Assembly: GCF_025673445.1 (NCBI RefSeq)
Contig: NZ_JAOVQN010000017.1
Span: forward strand, 1-64,000
Direction of reading: 5' to 3'
Length of the DNA: 64,000 nucleotides
Source: Ruegeria_B marisflavi
Lineage (GTDB): Bacteria > Pseudomonadota > Alphaproteobacteria > Rhodobacterales > Rhodobacteraceae
Shown here: positions 51,992 through 60,521 of the stretch, piece by piece
Layout: every line of letters starts with the position of its first letter
Position numbering within the stretch: the first letter of the stretch is position 1
Notes under the pieces: generated by a model
Databases searched by the model: none
What the model was told of the DNA's origin: nothing
What the model saw: only the letters and a program-made list of their open reading frames with translations
Program-made: the position numbers and the translations under genes

Positions 51992-52972
51992 ATGGATATC
52001 ACACAGCTTGGTGACAGGATACTCTCGGGCGACCGCCGGGCGTTGGCGCGGGCGATCACGCTGGTGGAAAGCCGCCGTGCCGATCACCGGGCCGAGGCGA
52101 CGGCACTGCTCGACCGGCTGGCCCGGTCCGAGCGGCAGGCGCTCAGGATCGGGCTATCTGGCACGCCGGGTGTCGGCAAGTCCACCTTCATCGAAAGCTT
52201 CGGCATGATGCTGGTGGGGCAGGGGCTGCGCGTCGCGGTGCTGGCGGTCGATCCCAGCTCGGCCCGTTCGGGCGGTTCGATCCTCGGCGACAAGACCCGG
52301 ATGGAGCGCCTCTCGCGCGAGCCCAACGCCTTTATCCGCCCGTCGCCCAGCCAGAGCCACCTGGGCGGTGTGGCGCGGCGCACCCGCGAGGCGGTGGCGC
52401 TGTGCGAGGCGGCGGGGTTCGATGTGGTGCTGATCGAGACGGTAGGCGTCGGCCAGTCCGAAACCGTGGTCTCGGAACTGTCGGATCTGTTCCTGCTGCT
52501 GCTGGCGCCTGCGGGCGGTGATGAGTTGCAAGGCGTCAAGCGCGGCATCATGGAGATGGCTGACATGATTCTGGTCAACAAGGCCGACGGCCCGCTGAAA
52601 CCGGTCGCCACCAGAACCTGTGCCGACTATGCCGGTGCGCTGCGCCTCTTGCGCAAGCGGCCGCAGGACCCCGAGCACTTCCCCAAGGCGCTCACCGTCT
52701 CGGCAGTCGAAGAACACGGGCTGGCCGAGGCCTGGACCGAGATGCAGACGCTTACACAATGGCGCAAGGCGCAGGGGCACTGGGCCCGAAACCGCGCCGC
52801 GCAGGCGCGCTACTGGTTCGGACAGGAGGTGCGCCACGCCCTGCTGGCCCGGCTGGAAAGCCCCCAGGCGCGGTCCGAGATGGACCGCCTCGCCAAGGCG
52901 GCAGCCGACGGTGACCTGACCCCGGCCAGCGCCGCCGAGCAGATGCTGGCCTATCTGAACGCCAACCGATGA
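51992..52972 (+). CDS. meaB: methylmalonyl-CoA mutase-associated GTPase MeaB
   Basis: G3E-family GTPase that protects and loads the B12-dependent mutase. The 326-aa protein has P-loop LSGTPGVGKSTFIESFG, switch I/II region VDPSSARSGGSILGDKTRM, DVVLIETVGVGQSE and the guanine motif VNKADG. GAGGA lies before the ATG. Forms a pathway pair with methylmalonyl-CoA epimerase 40 kb away; no mutase gene is in the window. Confidence 0.96.
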   Translation: MDITQLGDRILSGDRRALARAITLVESRRADHRAEATALLDRLARSERQALRIGLSGTPGVGKSTFIESFGMMLVGQGLRVAVLAVDPSSARSGGSILGDKTRMERLSREPNAFIRPSPSQSHLGGVARRTREAVALCEAAGFDVVLIETVGVGQSETVVSELSDLFLLLLAPAGGDELQGVKRGIMEMADMILVNKADGPLKPVATRTCADYAGALRLLRKRPQDPEHFPKALTVSAVEEHGLAEAWTEMQTLTQWRKAQGHWARNRAAQARYWFGQEVRHALLARLESPQARSEMDRLAKAAADGDLTPASAAEQMLAYLNANR

Positions 52973-53198
52973 CTTCCTCTTGCCCAAAATATCCCCGCCG
53001 GAGGCATGGTCCGGCACGGGCCATACAGGCGATCCGGCTGCGCAGGGATTCAGGGCAAAGAATCCGCGCCATCCGTCTTGACCACCCAGCCGATTCCCAC
53101 TACACGCATCCAACCAGTTTTCGGGCGCGACTTCGGGTTGCGCCCCTTGTGATTTGGCCGGTATCCCATACCCGCCACCAGATACGAAGGAAGAGACC

Positions 53199-53486
53199 AT
53201 GTCGCGCCGTTGCGAACTGACCGGAAAAGGCCCGATGACTGGCAACAATGTCAGCCATGCAAATAACAAGACCCGCCGTCGTTTTCTGCCCAACTTGAAC
53301 GACGTGACGTTGCAGTCGGAAACCCTGGGCCGTGGCGTCAAGCTGCGCATCTCGGCGGCTGCCCTGCGCTCGGTCGATCACCGTGGCGGTCTGGACGCTT
53401 TCCTCGCCAAGGCCAAGGACGAGGACCTGTCCGACAACGCCCTGAAGGTCAAGAAAGAGATCGCCAAGGCGCAAGCCGCGGCCTGA
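53199..53486 (+). CDS. rpmB: 50S ribosomal protein L28
   Basis: A 95-aa L28, starting MSRRCELTGKGPMTGNNVSHANN with the zinc-less form of the N terminus (single Cys). The longer alphaproteobacterial version ends in a Lys-rich tail (KVKKEIAKAQAAA). GAAGGAAGAG precedes the ATG. Single gene with a strong terminator just downstream. Confidence 0.97.
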   Translation: MSRRCELTGKGPMTGNNVSHANNKTRRRFLPNLNDVTLQSETLGRGVKLRISAAALRSVDHRGGLDAFLAKAKDEDLSDNALKVKKEIAKAQAAA

Positions 53487-53510
53487 TCGACTTCAGGCCA
53501 CTGGATTGCA

Positions 53511-53542
53511 GAAAACCCCGCGCCGATCGGTGCGGGGTTTTC
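53511..53542 (+). terminator. rho-independent terminator of rpmB
   Basis: GAAAACCCCGC (53511-53521) pairs perfectly with GCGGGGTTTTC (53532-53542), loop of 10 bases. The T run is inside the stem's 3' arm, and the mirrored A run makes it potentially bidirectional. Confidence 0.85.
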
Positions 53543-53626
53543 CGCATCCGGGGGCAAGCGTCCAGCTGTCACAGCGGCCCGATGCCGCCTTGTGTTCCCC
53601 CATGGGAACGCGCTAGCAGATCGGCA

Positions 53627-53977
53627 ATGATGATCCGTCTGCGCATATCCGTCGCCCTGATCCTGGCCGCGCTGCTGGCGCTGACCGGGCAGGGGTTGGC
53701 CAATTCCCGTGGCCTGAAAGCCGCAGTGGGCCAGATGGAGATCTGCACCGGCACCGGCCCGGTGATTCTCTACATGGACGAGGACGGGCAGCCGGCGGCC
53801 CCGCCGCATTACTGTCCCGATTTCGCATTGGCCCTGCTGGGGGCGCTGACGCCTGACGCCATAGCCCTGCCTGTCCTGCCCGAGGGTGCGGGTCCGCAGC
53901 CCGATGGCACCCTTGCCAGCCTGATTTCCGCAACTCTCTCTGCCGTTCCGGCCCGCGCGCCGCCTGTCCCGGCCTGA
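53627..53977 (+). CDS. exported hypothetical protein, DUF2946-like
   Basis: A 116-aa protein with a signal peptide (residues 3-22, RISVALILAALLALTGQGLA) and a Cys pair (MEICTGTGP; HYCPDFALALL), an arrangement like the DUF2946 proteins that often accompany copper genes. Two adjacent ATGs give the same product within one residue. The copper chaperone PCu(A)C gene follows 47 bases later, supporting a copper role by context. Confidence 0.65.
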   Translation: MMIRLRISVALILAALLALTGQGLANSRGLKAAVGQMEICTGTGPVILYMDEDGQPAAPPHYCPDFALALLGALTPDAIALPVLPEGAGPQPDGTLASLISATLSAVPARAPPVPA

Positions 53978-54024
53978 TCCGACCCAAATCAGACCAATCA
54001 GGACATGACCAAGGAGAGAGACCC

Positions 54025-54501
54025 ATGTCGTTCAAATCCACACTGCTGGCGGCAGCCGCAACCCTGATCCTTGCCTCGGCCGCGTTGGCCGGGGACATCA
54101 CCATCGACGACGCCTACGCCCGTTCGGCGGGTGCCAATGCCAAGGCGGGCGCCGCCTTCATGATGATCCACAACGCCGGCGACACCGACGACCGGCTGAT
54201 CGACGCCCGCTCGGACGTGTCGGCCCGGGTGGAACTGCACACCCACAAGATCAACGACCAGGGCGTCGCGCAGATGATGCATGTGCCCGAAGGCTTCGTG
54301 ATCCCCGCCGGTGGCATGCACGCGCTGGCGCGCGGCGGTGATCACGTGATGTTCATGGGCATCAAGGCACCTTTTGAACAGGGCGCATTGGTGCCAGTGA
54401 CGCTGGTGTTCGAAAAGGCCGGCGAGATCGAGGTGGAGATCCCCATCGATCTGGAGCGCCAGGATGGCGGCCACGGCCACATGAAAAAGAAAAGCAACTG
54501 A
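54025..54501 (+). CDS. periplasmic copper chaperone PCu(A)C
   Basis: A 158-aa protein with a signal peptide ending SAALA. Copper-binding Met/His pattern: ELHTHKINDQGVAQMMHV, then GGMHALARGGDHVMFMG, matching the H(M)x10Mx21HxM motif of proteins that deliver Cu(I) to cytochrome c oxidase. The C-terminal tail is His/Lys-rich (GGHGHMKKK). AAGGAGAGAG precedes the ATG. Cotranscribed probably with the upstream DUF2946-like gene. Confidence 0.95.
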   Translation: MSFKSTLLAAAATLILASAALAGDITIDDAYARSAGANAKAGAAFMMIHNAGDTDDRLIDARSDVSARVELHTHKINDQGVAQMMHVPEGFVIPAGGMHALARGGDHVMFMGIKAPFEQGALVPVTLVFEKAGEIEVEIPIDLERQDGGHGHMKKKSN

Positions 54502-54550
54502 GGGGCGGGCACGCCTGTCTTCAGGCTGCGTTGCAGCCCTCATCCATGCG

Positions 54551-55534
54551 TCAGGCCGGGTCTGAACCCGGCCTGGGGCGCCAGTCCGCCAGGGTTCCCA
54601 CCCGGGCCTCGCGGGCGCGGTCCAGCGCCAGGGCCGCTATCGCAAAATCGCCGATCGCCATACCGCGAAACACGAAACCGGCGCGTGCCGCCGGGTCGCG
54701 CGCAAGGGCCGGTCCGGTCACCAGCGTCGCCAGATCGCCGCTTACCAAAGCCGGTTCGACCATCGGGCGGGAGTTCTCCAACTCCTGCGCCTGATCGTCG
54801 ATGTAGAGCGGCGCCAGTGCCGCCATCCCTTCGGCCCGCCAGGGCACGCCCGCATCGGTGATCGCGGCAAAGGCGCCGGGTTTCAGCCAGCGGGCGTCCA
54901 GAAACGGTTCCATCCCATAGGCCAGCGTCACCGAAGAGACCACGATATCCGCCGCCGCCAGCGCCGCCTGCGGCGTGCTGGCGATCTCCACCTCCAGCCC
55001 CCGCGCCCGGGCCAGCGCGCCCAGGCGCTCCAGATTGCCCGCGCCGCGCCCCACAAGCACCGCGCGTCGCAGCGGGAAGAGGTCGCAGAACGCCGCCAGG
55101 TGGCTGCGCGCCTGCGCTCCGGTGCCGACAAAGGTGATCGTCTCGGCCGCCGGGGCGGCCAGCCGCCGCGCCGCCACCGCGCTCAGCCCGGCGGTACGCA
55201 CGCCGGTCAGCCAGCCCGCCTGCATCAGCGCCAGCATCTCTCCCGTCTCGCTGTCCTGCACCAGCACCACGCCCTCGACCCCCGGCAACCCGCGTGACGG
55301 GTTGCGCGGGCTGACCATCACCGACTTGACCACCGTCAGATCCGGCGCGTCGCCCGTGGCCAGCGTCGTCATCACGTAACGCCCGTCGCCCGGCAGCACC
55401 GCCGATTTCGGCGCCACCTGCACCGCGCCGCGCGCCTGTGCCGCAATCGCCGCCTCCAGCGCCGTCAGCACCTCGGCCGTGGTGATCCCAAGCCCGGCCA
55501 GTTCGACATCCGACAGGATCAGGAACCCGCTCAT
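54551..55534 (-). CDS. ornithine cyclodeaminase family protein
   Basis: A 327-aa mu-crystallin/ornithine cyclodeaminase-fold NAD enzyme: KSVMVSPRNPSRGLPGVEGVV, the Rossmann motif FVGTGAQARSHLAAFCDL, and LVGRGAGNLERL. It would deaminate L-ornithine to proline, or act as alanine/ketimine reductase; the family is functionally mixed. The ATG overlaps the stop of the cobB-like gene by 4 bases (ATGA), so they are coupled and both use NAD. Confidence 0.88.
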   Translation of the reverse strand: MSGFLILSDVELAGLGITTAEVLTALEAAIAAQARGAVQVAPKSAVLPGDGRYVMTTLATGDAPDLTVVKSVMVSPRNPSRGLPGVEGVVLVQDSETGEMLALMQAGWLTGVRTAGLSAVAARRLAAPAAETITFVGTGAQARSHLAAFCDLFPLRRAVLVGRGAGNLERLGALARARGLEVEIASTPQAALAAADIVVSSVTLAYGMEPFLDARWLKPGAFAAITDAGVPWRAEGMAALAPLYIDDQAQELENSRPMVEPALVSGDLATLVTGPALARDPAARAGFVFRGMAIGDFAIAALALDRAREARVGTLADWRPRPGSDPA

Positions 55535-56229
55535 GCCCGTCCCTCCAGCAGGCGGTCGACCCAGTCGGGCACGATCCGGCTTGCCGGGCCGAACCGGGTT
55601 TCGTCAAAGCTCGATACCACCGCCGAGGGTTCCAGATTCATCTCCACCGTCCGCGCCCCCGCCGCGATCGCCTCGTGTACAAAGGCCGCCGCCGGATAGA
55701 CCTGCCCCGAGGTGCCGATGGCCGCGAATACGGAACAGCCCGCCAGATGGTCATAGATCGCATCCATGAAGTAAGGCATCTCGCCGAACCAGACCACGTC
55801 GGGCCGCGCCGCAGGGCGGGTACAGGCGGGGCAGGGGGTCTTGGTGTTCATCACCTCGGGCGCCTGCCAGCGATGGCCGCAGGCCCCGCATAGCGCGCCC
55901 GCCAGCGTGCCATGCATATGGATCACCTCCCGCGCGCCGCCCGCCTCGTGCAGGGCATCCACGTTCTGGGTCACGATCACCACCTCGCCCGGCCAGTCCC
56001 GCTGCAACCGCGCCAGTGCCTGATGGGCGGCATTGGGCGCTGCTGCGGCGGCCTGCACCCGGCGCGCGTTGTAGAACTCGTGCACCAGCACCGGATCGCG
56101 GGCAAACCCCTCGGGCGTGGCCACGTCCTCCAGCGGGTATTTCGTCCAGATCCCGCCCTTGTCGCGGAACGTGCCCAGCCCGCTTTCGGCCGATATCCCC
56201 GCCCCGGTCAGTATGACGATCTTTTCCAT
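55531..56229 (-). CDS. cobB: NAD-dependent protein deacylase, sirtuin
   Basis: A 232-aa class III sirtuin: GAGISAESGLGTFRDKGGIW, QNVDALHEAGG, HMHGTL with catalytic His, and a zinc site (CGACGHRW; CPACTRP). The FYNARR segment carries the Tyr and Arg that confer desuccinylase activity in E. coli CobB. Start at MEKIVILTGAG, which is 10 residues inside a longer open frame. First gene of a pair with ornithine cyclodeaminase. Confidence 0.95.
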   Translation of the reverse strand: MEKIVILTGAGISAESGLGTFRDKGGIWTKYPLEDVATPEGFARDPVLVHEFYNARRVQAAAAAPNAAHQALARLQRDWPGEVVIVTQNVDALHEAGGAREVIHMHGTLAGALCGACGHRWQAPEVMNTKTPCPACTRPAARPDVVWFGEMPYFMDAIYDHLAGCSVFAAIGTSGQVYPAAAFVHEAIAAGARTVEMNLEPSAVVSSFDETRFGPASRIVPDWVDRLLEGRA

Positions 56230-56273
56230 GCCCGGCCTTTCGCGTAAGGATCGGGACAAAACCGGAGCCCCGC

Positions 56274-56717
56274 ATGTCCCACCGTATCCTCTTCGTCTGC
56301 CTTGGCAACATCTGCCGGTCGCCCGCTGCCGAGGGGGTGTTCCGCGCGCTGATGCCCAATGCCCGAACCGACAGCGCCGGAACCGCGGGCTGGCATGTGG
56401 GCAAACCGCCCTATGGCCCGATGCAGGCGGCGGCAGCGGCGCGCGGCATCGACCTGTCGGACCTGCGTGCGCGCCAGTTCAGCGCGGGCGATTTCACCCG
56501 CTTCGACCTGATACTGGGCATGGACGCGGAAAACCTGGCAGAGATCGAGGCACTGCGCCCCGCGGGCAATACAACCCCCGTGCGGCTTTTCACGGAATTC
56601 GCGCTGGAAACCGGCGCAACCCATGTGCCCGACCCCTATTACACCCGCGATTTCGACGGTGCGCTCGATCTGATCGAGGCCGCCTCGGCCGGTCTGGCGC
56701 GGCACCTGGGGCAATGA
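56274..56717 (+). CDS. low molecular weight protein tyrosine phosphatase
   Basis: A 147-aa phosphatase: P-loop VCLGNICRSPAAEG (CX5R) and the general acid in VPDPYYTRDF. Complete. A GNAT acetyltransferase gene follows 16 bases downstream and is probably cotranscribed. The gene is divergent from the sirtuin. Confidence 0.94.
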   Translation: MSHRILFVCLGNICRSPAAEGVFRALMPNARTDSAGTAGWHVGKPPYGPMQAAAAARGIDLSDLRARQFSAGDFTRFDLILGMDAENLAEIEALRPAGNTTPVRLFTEFALETGATHVPDPYYTRDFDGALDLIEAASAGLARHLGQ

Positions 56718-56733
56718 CCACCCGCCCCGCGAC

Positions 56734-57243
56734 ATGAGCCTGCGCCCGGCCACCCTTACGGATGCTTCCAGCATCGCCGCCCTCTCCATCGAGGTCTGGA
56801 TCGGCACCTATCTGAAATCGGGCATCAACGCCTTCTTTGCTGATTTTGTTCTGTCCGAGTTCACAACGCCCAAGATCGAACACCGCCTGGAAGATCCGCG
56901 AAACCAATTCATCGTGTCGGAAAACACCCAAGGCATCGACGGCTTCGCCTGCCTGACGCAGAACAGCCCGGCCCCGGTGCCGGGCTGTTCCGATTGGGAA
57001 ATCTCGACCCTCTATGTGCGGCCCCGCCATCACGGCAAGGGGATCGGCCGCGACCTGCTGCAATCCCTGCTCGCCACCTGCCGCGCGCAAGGCGCGCACT
57101 CGGTCTGGCTGGCCACCAATGCCGAGAACACGCCCGCCATCGGGTTCTACATGGCCCAAGGGTTCGAGCCCGTTGGCGAAACCCATTTCCGTATCGGTGA
57201 CCAAGGATATCTCAATACCGTTTTCCGTCTCAGCCTGGGTTAA
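56734..57243 (+). CDS. GNAT family N-acetyltransferase
   Basis: A 169-aa single-domain acetyltransferase with RPATLTDASSIAAL, the acetyl-CoA loop RPRHHGKGIGRDLLQ and TNAENTPAIGFYMAQGF near the C terminus. Substrate unknown. It follows the phosphatase gene by 16 bases. Confidence 0.9.
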   Translation: MSLRPATLTDASSIAALSIEVWIGTYLKSGINAFFADFVLSEFTTPKIEHRLEDPRNQFIVSENTQGIDGFACLTQNSPAPVPGCSDWEISTLYVRPRHHGKGIGRDLLQSLLATCRAQGAHSVWLATNAENTPAIGFYMAQGFEPVGETHFRIGDQGYLNTVFRLSLG

Positions 57244-57522
57244 ATACCCCGCCAATAGCCCGGCACCGGCTTGAATCGGAGTAACCGTCAGGCGCATCAA
57301 GATGGCCAGGCTGTGTGGAGTGCTGCCGCTGCGAACTGGCCATCGCGCGCGGCCAAATTCAGCTTTTCCAAAACTGCCCGTTCCTGTTGCGCAATCTCGG
57401 TCGCGCCCCTTGCCGGGCGGGGGGCGCCTGCGCTCAATGTCCGGCATTGACCGTTTCGACAGGCTCTGCCGATGATCCCGACCCGAGTTTTAGCCAAGGT
57501 GCCCGCCCCGGCACAGGCGCGA
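57244..57522. other. 279-bp gap between convergent genes
   Basis: Between the GNAT and LysR genes. The sequence is GC-rich with small uncharacteristic hairpins; I see no gene, terminator with T tract, or repeat. Confidence 0.4.
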
Positions 57523-58491
57523 TCACTGATCGTCGATGACCCGCATCTGTCCGCTCAGCCAGGGCAGCCGGGCCACCGCCGGGTCGATCATCTGGCTCTG
57601 TACCAGGCGGCGCATGGTCTGCGCCACGTCGCGCGGCACCCGGTCGGCCCAGTCGGATCCGGCAAACAGCGAGATAGTGCGCGCAAAGGCGGAAAAGGGC
57701 AGGGGAAAGGCGTCGATCTCGTCATGGAACCGGGCCGCGCGCATGTATCCCAGCGGGGTTGTCACCGCCCAGCCCACGCGCCGCGCCACCATTGCAATCA
57801 GCGCCAGATGCGAGCCGATCTCGAACCGCTCCTCGAATTCCAGCTTGTGCCGCGCCAGTTGCGTCTCGATCTGGCGACTGATCAGCTGCTCGCGCGCATA
57901 GCGCAAAAGTGGCAAGGTGCGCAGCACCGCCATGGTATCGCCGCCCTCTGCAATCACCCCGCGCGGAGCCACGATCATGAACGGGTCGCGCACCAGCGGG
58001 TATTCGACCACGCCCTCATGCATCTCGCCCGAGGTCGCTGCCACCGCAATATGCAGGCGCCGGGCCTTCATCGCCTCGGTGATCTCATGACTGGGGGCAG
58101 TGATCAACTTGAACCGGCACTTGGTCAGGCTGTCGGCCAACAGGACGGCCAGCCGTGGCGTCAGGTCGTTGTCGAAATCGTCGATCAACCCCATGCTGAG
58201 CGTGCTCAGATGGGTCAGGTCCATCACCGTCAGCTCGCTCTGCGCCAGCCTGAGTTCGCTCAGCACCGTCTCGGCCCGCGGCAGAAACGCGCGCCCGGCC
58301 GGTGTCAGCAGCATGGGCCTGCGGCCATGGTCGACCAGATCGCTGCCCAGCGCCTGCTCCAGGTTCTTCAACTGCTGGCTGACCGCCGGCTGGCTCAACC
58401 CGGTCAGTTCGCTGGCCTGGGCCACCGATCCGGTGCGCGCCAGCGCCTCGAACACTTCCAACCCCCGCAGGGTCACGCCTTTCATGAGCAT
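57523..58491 (-). CDS. LysR family transcriptional regulator
   Basis: A 322-aa LysR: HTH (RGLEVFEALARTGSVAQASE, LSQPAVSQQLKNLEQALG) and a substrate-binding domain. Divergent, 77 bases from the HpsN-like dehydrogenase gene, with TTGAC-5-GTCAA (58532-58546) between them. Two ATGs (58491 and 58485) are both plausible; GGAG lies 8 bases before the first. Likely regulator of the divergent gene. Confidence 0.92.
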   Translation of the reverse strand: MLMKGVTLRGLEVFEALARTGSVAQASELTGLSQPAVSQQLKNLEQALGSDLVDHGRRPMLLTPAGRAFLPRAETVLSELRLAQSELTVMDLTHLSTLSMGLIDDFDNDLTPRLAVLLADSLTKCRFKLITAPSHEITEAMKARRLHIAVAATSGEMHEGVVEYPLVRDPFMIVAPRGVIAEGGDTMAVLRTLPLLRYAREQLISRQIETQLARHKLEFEERFEIGSHLALIAMVARRVGWAVTTPLGYMRAARFHDEIDAFPLPFSAFARTISLFAGSDWADRVPRDVAQTMRRLVQSQMIDPAVARLPWLSGQMRVIDDQ

Positions 58492-58531
58492 TCCGGTCGC
58501 TCCCGACAGTTTTGCTTTTTCTTAATCAGGT

Positions 58532-58546
58532 TTGACCTTTCGTCAA
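58532..58546. promoter_or_regulatory. candidate LysR operator
   Basis: TTGAC (58532-58536) and GTCAA (58542-58546) are perfect inverted repeats with a 5-base spacer. Flanking TTTGCTT (58511-58517) and AAGCAAA (58545-58551) form a wider symmetrical pair. Both lie between the divergent LysR and dehydrogenase genes. Confidence 0.45.
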
Positions 58547-58568
58547 GCAAATATAACAAGGATTGTGT

Positions 58569-59870
58569 ATGAGTATCGTCATTCTGAAATCCGCCCCCGG
58601 GCTGCCCGCCGCCGCGCAAGGCGATGCCTCGGATGTCGTGCAACTGATGCTGGCGCGTCTCAAGCTCGAAGGCGAAGCCGCCGCCCGCCACTATGCCGCC
58701 CGGCTCGACGGCTGGACCGGCGAGATCGTGGTTACTCCCGATGAGGTGGCGCGCGCCTGCGAACAGGTGCCCGAAGAGCTCAAGACCCAGATCCGCTATG
58801 CCCATGACAACATCCGCCGCTTTGCCGAGGCCCAGCGCGCCTCGGCGCTGGATTTCCAGACCGAGCTGCGCCCGGGCCTGATCGCAGGGCAGAAACAGAT
58901 CCCGCTGTCTGCCGCCGGGGCCTATGTGCCGGGCGGGCGCTACGCTCATATCGCCTCGGCGCTGATGACGATCACCACCGCTCGCGCCGCAGGCGTGCCG
59001 CAGATCACCGCCGTCTCGCCGCCGCAGGCGGGGCGGGGTATCCACCCCGCGATCCTCTATGCCATGTCGCTGGCGGGCGCCGACCGCATCCTGGCGCTGG
59101 GCGGGGTGCAGGGGGTGGCGGCGCTGGCCTTCGGCCTCTTCGGCGCGCCGCCCGCCGATATCCTGGTGGGTCCGGGCAACCAGTTTGTGGCCGAGGCCAA
59201 GCGCCAGCTGTTTGGCCCGGTGGGCATCGACATGTTCGCCGGTCCCACCGACAGCCTGGTGATCGCCGACGCCACCGCCGACCCGCTCACCGTCGCCTGG
59301 GACCTGGTCGGGCAGGCCGAACATGGCTATAACTCGCCGGTCTGGTTGGTCACCGACGACCGGAGGCTGGCCGATGCGGTTCTGGCCCATATCCCCGCCT
59401 GCGTCGCCGATCTGCCCGAGCCCAACCGTTCCAGCGCCCAGGCCGCCTGGGATGCCTTGGGCGAGGTGATCCTGTGCGCAGACCGCGAGGAGATGGCCGC
59501 CACCGCCGACCGCTACGCGCCCGAGCACCTGCATGTGCAGGCCGCCGATCTGGGCTGGTGGCGCAGCCGCCTCTCGGCCTATGGCTCGCTGTTTCTGGGC
59601 GAGCTCACCACCGTGGCCTTCGGCGACAAAGCCAGCGGCCCCAACCACGTGCTGCCCACCTCGGGCGCAGCCCGCTATACCGGCGGGCTCAGCGTGCACA
59701 AGTTCCTGAAAACCGTGACCTGGCAGCAGGTCGAGCCGCAGGCGCTGCCCGATCTGGCCCGCGCCACCGCCGCCATCTCGCGCGCCGAGGGGATGGAGGG
59801 GCACGCCCGCACCGCCGATATCCGGCTCGACAAACTGCGCCCCGCGCTCAGGCAGGTCGGCAACGGCTGA
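58569..59870 (+). CDS. histidinol dehydrogenase family protein, HpsN-like
   Basis: A 433-aa NAD-dependent zinc dehydrogenase. Zinc and catalytic positions are present: Gln/His in GQAEHGYNSPVW, Glu-His in PEHLHVQ, Asp in GDKASGPNHVLPT, and the C-terminal His in EGMEGHART. FGPVGIDMFAGPTDSLVIAD resembles HpsN (sulfopropanediol 3-dehydrogenase) as much as HisD. Single gene with a divergent LysR and no hpsO/hpsP or his neighbours, so the substrate is likely a catabolic polyol or sulfonate. AAGGA is 6 bases before the ATG. Confidence 0.85.
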   Translation: MSIVILKSAPGLPAAAQGDASDVVQLMLARLKLEGEAAARHYAARLDGWTGEIVVTPDEVARACEQVPEELKTQIRYAHDNIRRFAEAQRASALDFQTELRPGLIAGQKQIPLSAAGAYVPGGRYAHIASALMTITTARAAGVPQITAVSPPQAGRGIHPAILYAMSLAGADRILALGGVQGVAALAFGLFGAPPADILVGPGNQFVAEAKRQLFGPVGIDMFAGPTDSLVIADATADPLTVAWDLVGQAEHGYNSPVWLVTDDRRLADAVLAHIPACVADLPEPNRSSAQAAWDALGEVILCADREEMAATADRYAPEHLHVQAADLGWWRSRLSAYGSLFLGELTTVAFGDKASGPNHVLPTSGAARYTGGLSVHKFLKTVTWQQVEPQALPDLARATAAISRAEGMEGHARTADIRLDKLRPALRQVGNG

Positions 59871-59879
59871 GCAAACGAA

Positions 59880-59902
59880 AAGGCGGGCCTCAAGCCCGCC
59901 TT
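59880..59902. terminator. bidirectional terminator
   Basis: AAGGCGGGC (59880-59888) pairs with GCCCGCCTT (59894-59902), loop CTCAA. Located between the HpsN-like gene and the convergent small exported protein gene. Confidence 0.75.
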
Positions 59903-59918
59903 GCACTGCAAAATCAGA

Positions 59919-60236
59919 TTACTGGCAGATCGCCTGCGCCAGCTCGCCAAAGGCCTTGTAGCGCTGCCACAGCGCCTCGTCGCTGCTCTTGTCCGACATC
60001 CGCACTTCCTGCGCCTGATGTGGATCCTTGAACCACTTGGCGACCTTGCGCCGATCCGACCGGGTCAACGCCTTGTTGGCGGCCTGCTGGATACAGCCGC
60101 AGCGCTGCGGCGTCGCCTCGGACCGGCCGCTCTGGCGGCAGGCATCGTTGATCACGCCGGTCGCCGCGAACCCCTGCGCCGGCACCGTCAACCCCATCAG
60201 GGCAGCACAGACCGCCCCCGTCAAAATCCGTCTCAC
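59919..60236 (-). CDS. small exported Cys-containing protein, GTG start
   Basis: A 105-aa protein. Chosen GTG has AGGA upstream; it gives a signal peptide (ILTGAVCAALMGLTVPAQGFA). The mature part has Cys in INDACRQSG, RCGCIQQ and AQAICQ, suggesting disulfides. A longer frame upstream runs through the REP-like repeat and is not credible. Unknown function; a similar layout is common in Rhodobacterales. Confidence 0.7.
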   Translation of the reverse strand: MRRILTGAVCAALMGLTVPAQGFAATGVINDACRQSGRSEATPQRCGCIQQAANKALTRSDRRKVAKWFKDPHQAQEVRMSDKSSDEALWQRYKAFGELAQAICQ

Positions 60237-60521
60237 GTTCCTGGCCTCTTGCTCTGTCCGCGGGGTCTGCCGCCCCGTCTTTCGGCGCATACTATGGCAA
60301 AAGAACCCGCCCGGATCAATCGGGTGCGACAATCGGAATGTATGGCCGGTGAAAAAGTGATCGGCCAAGCCCCGCGCCACGCGTAGGGTGGGCAGTCCTG
60401 CCCACCGCACCCGACATGTCAGGAAACGGTGGGCAAACTGCCCACCCTACGGGGGTTGGTCAGAAGACACCCGAAACTCGGGTTGAAGAACGCGCACGGA
60501 TCGGGCGACGGGAAAGTGTCA
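60237..60521. other. gap holding a palindromic GTAGGGTGGGCA element
   Basis: This 285-bp gap contains the repeat at 60382-60451. Outside it I see no gene. Confidence 0.6.
60382..60451. repeat. GTAGGGTGGGCA-type palindromic repeat (REP-like), single copy
   Basis: CGTAGGGTGGGCA (60382-60394) and TGCCCACCCTACG (60439-60451) are perfect inverted repeats. Each half also forms its own hairpin: GGTGGGCA-GTCC-TGCCCACC (60387-60406) and GGTGGGCA-AAC-TGCCCACC (60428-60446). The same unit is amplified at the right edge of the window. Confidence 0.85.

Noticed and set aside
52978..53010. Further copy of the AAATACTCC repeat after meaB
   Set aside because: Only a loose match (AAAATATCCCCGCCGGAGG); the TTCTTTCTGG half is absent, so I did not count it.
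58569..59870. Calling the dehydrogenase hisD
   Set aside because: Family membership is clear but sequence details and the lone LysR context fit HpsN-like catabolic enzymes at least as well; no histidine genes nearby.
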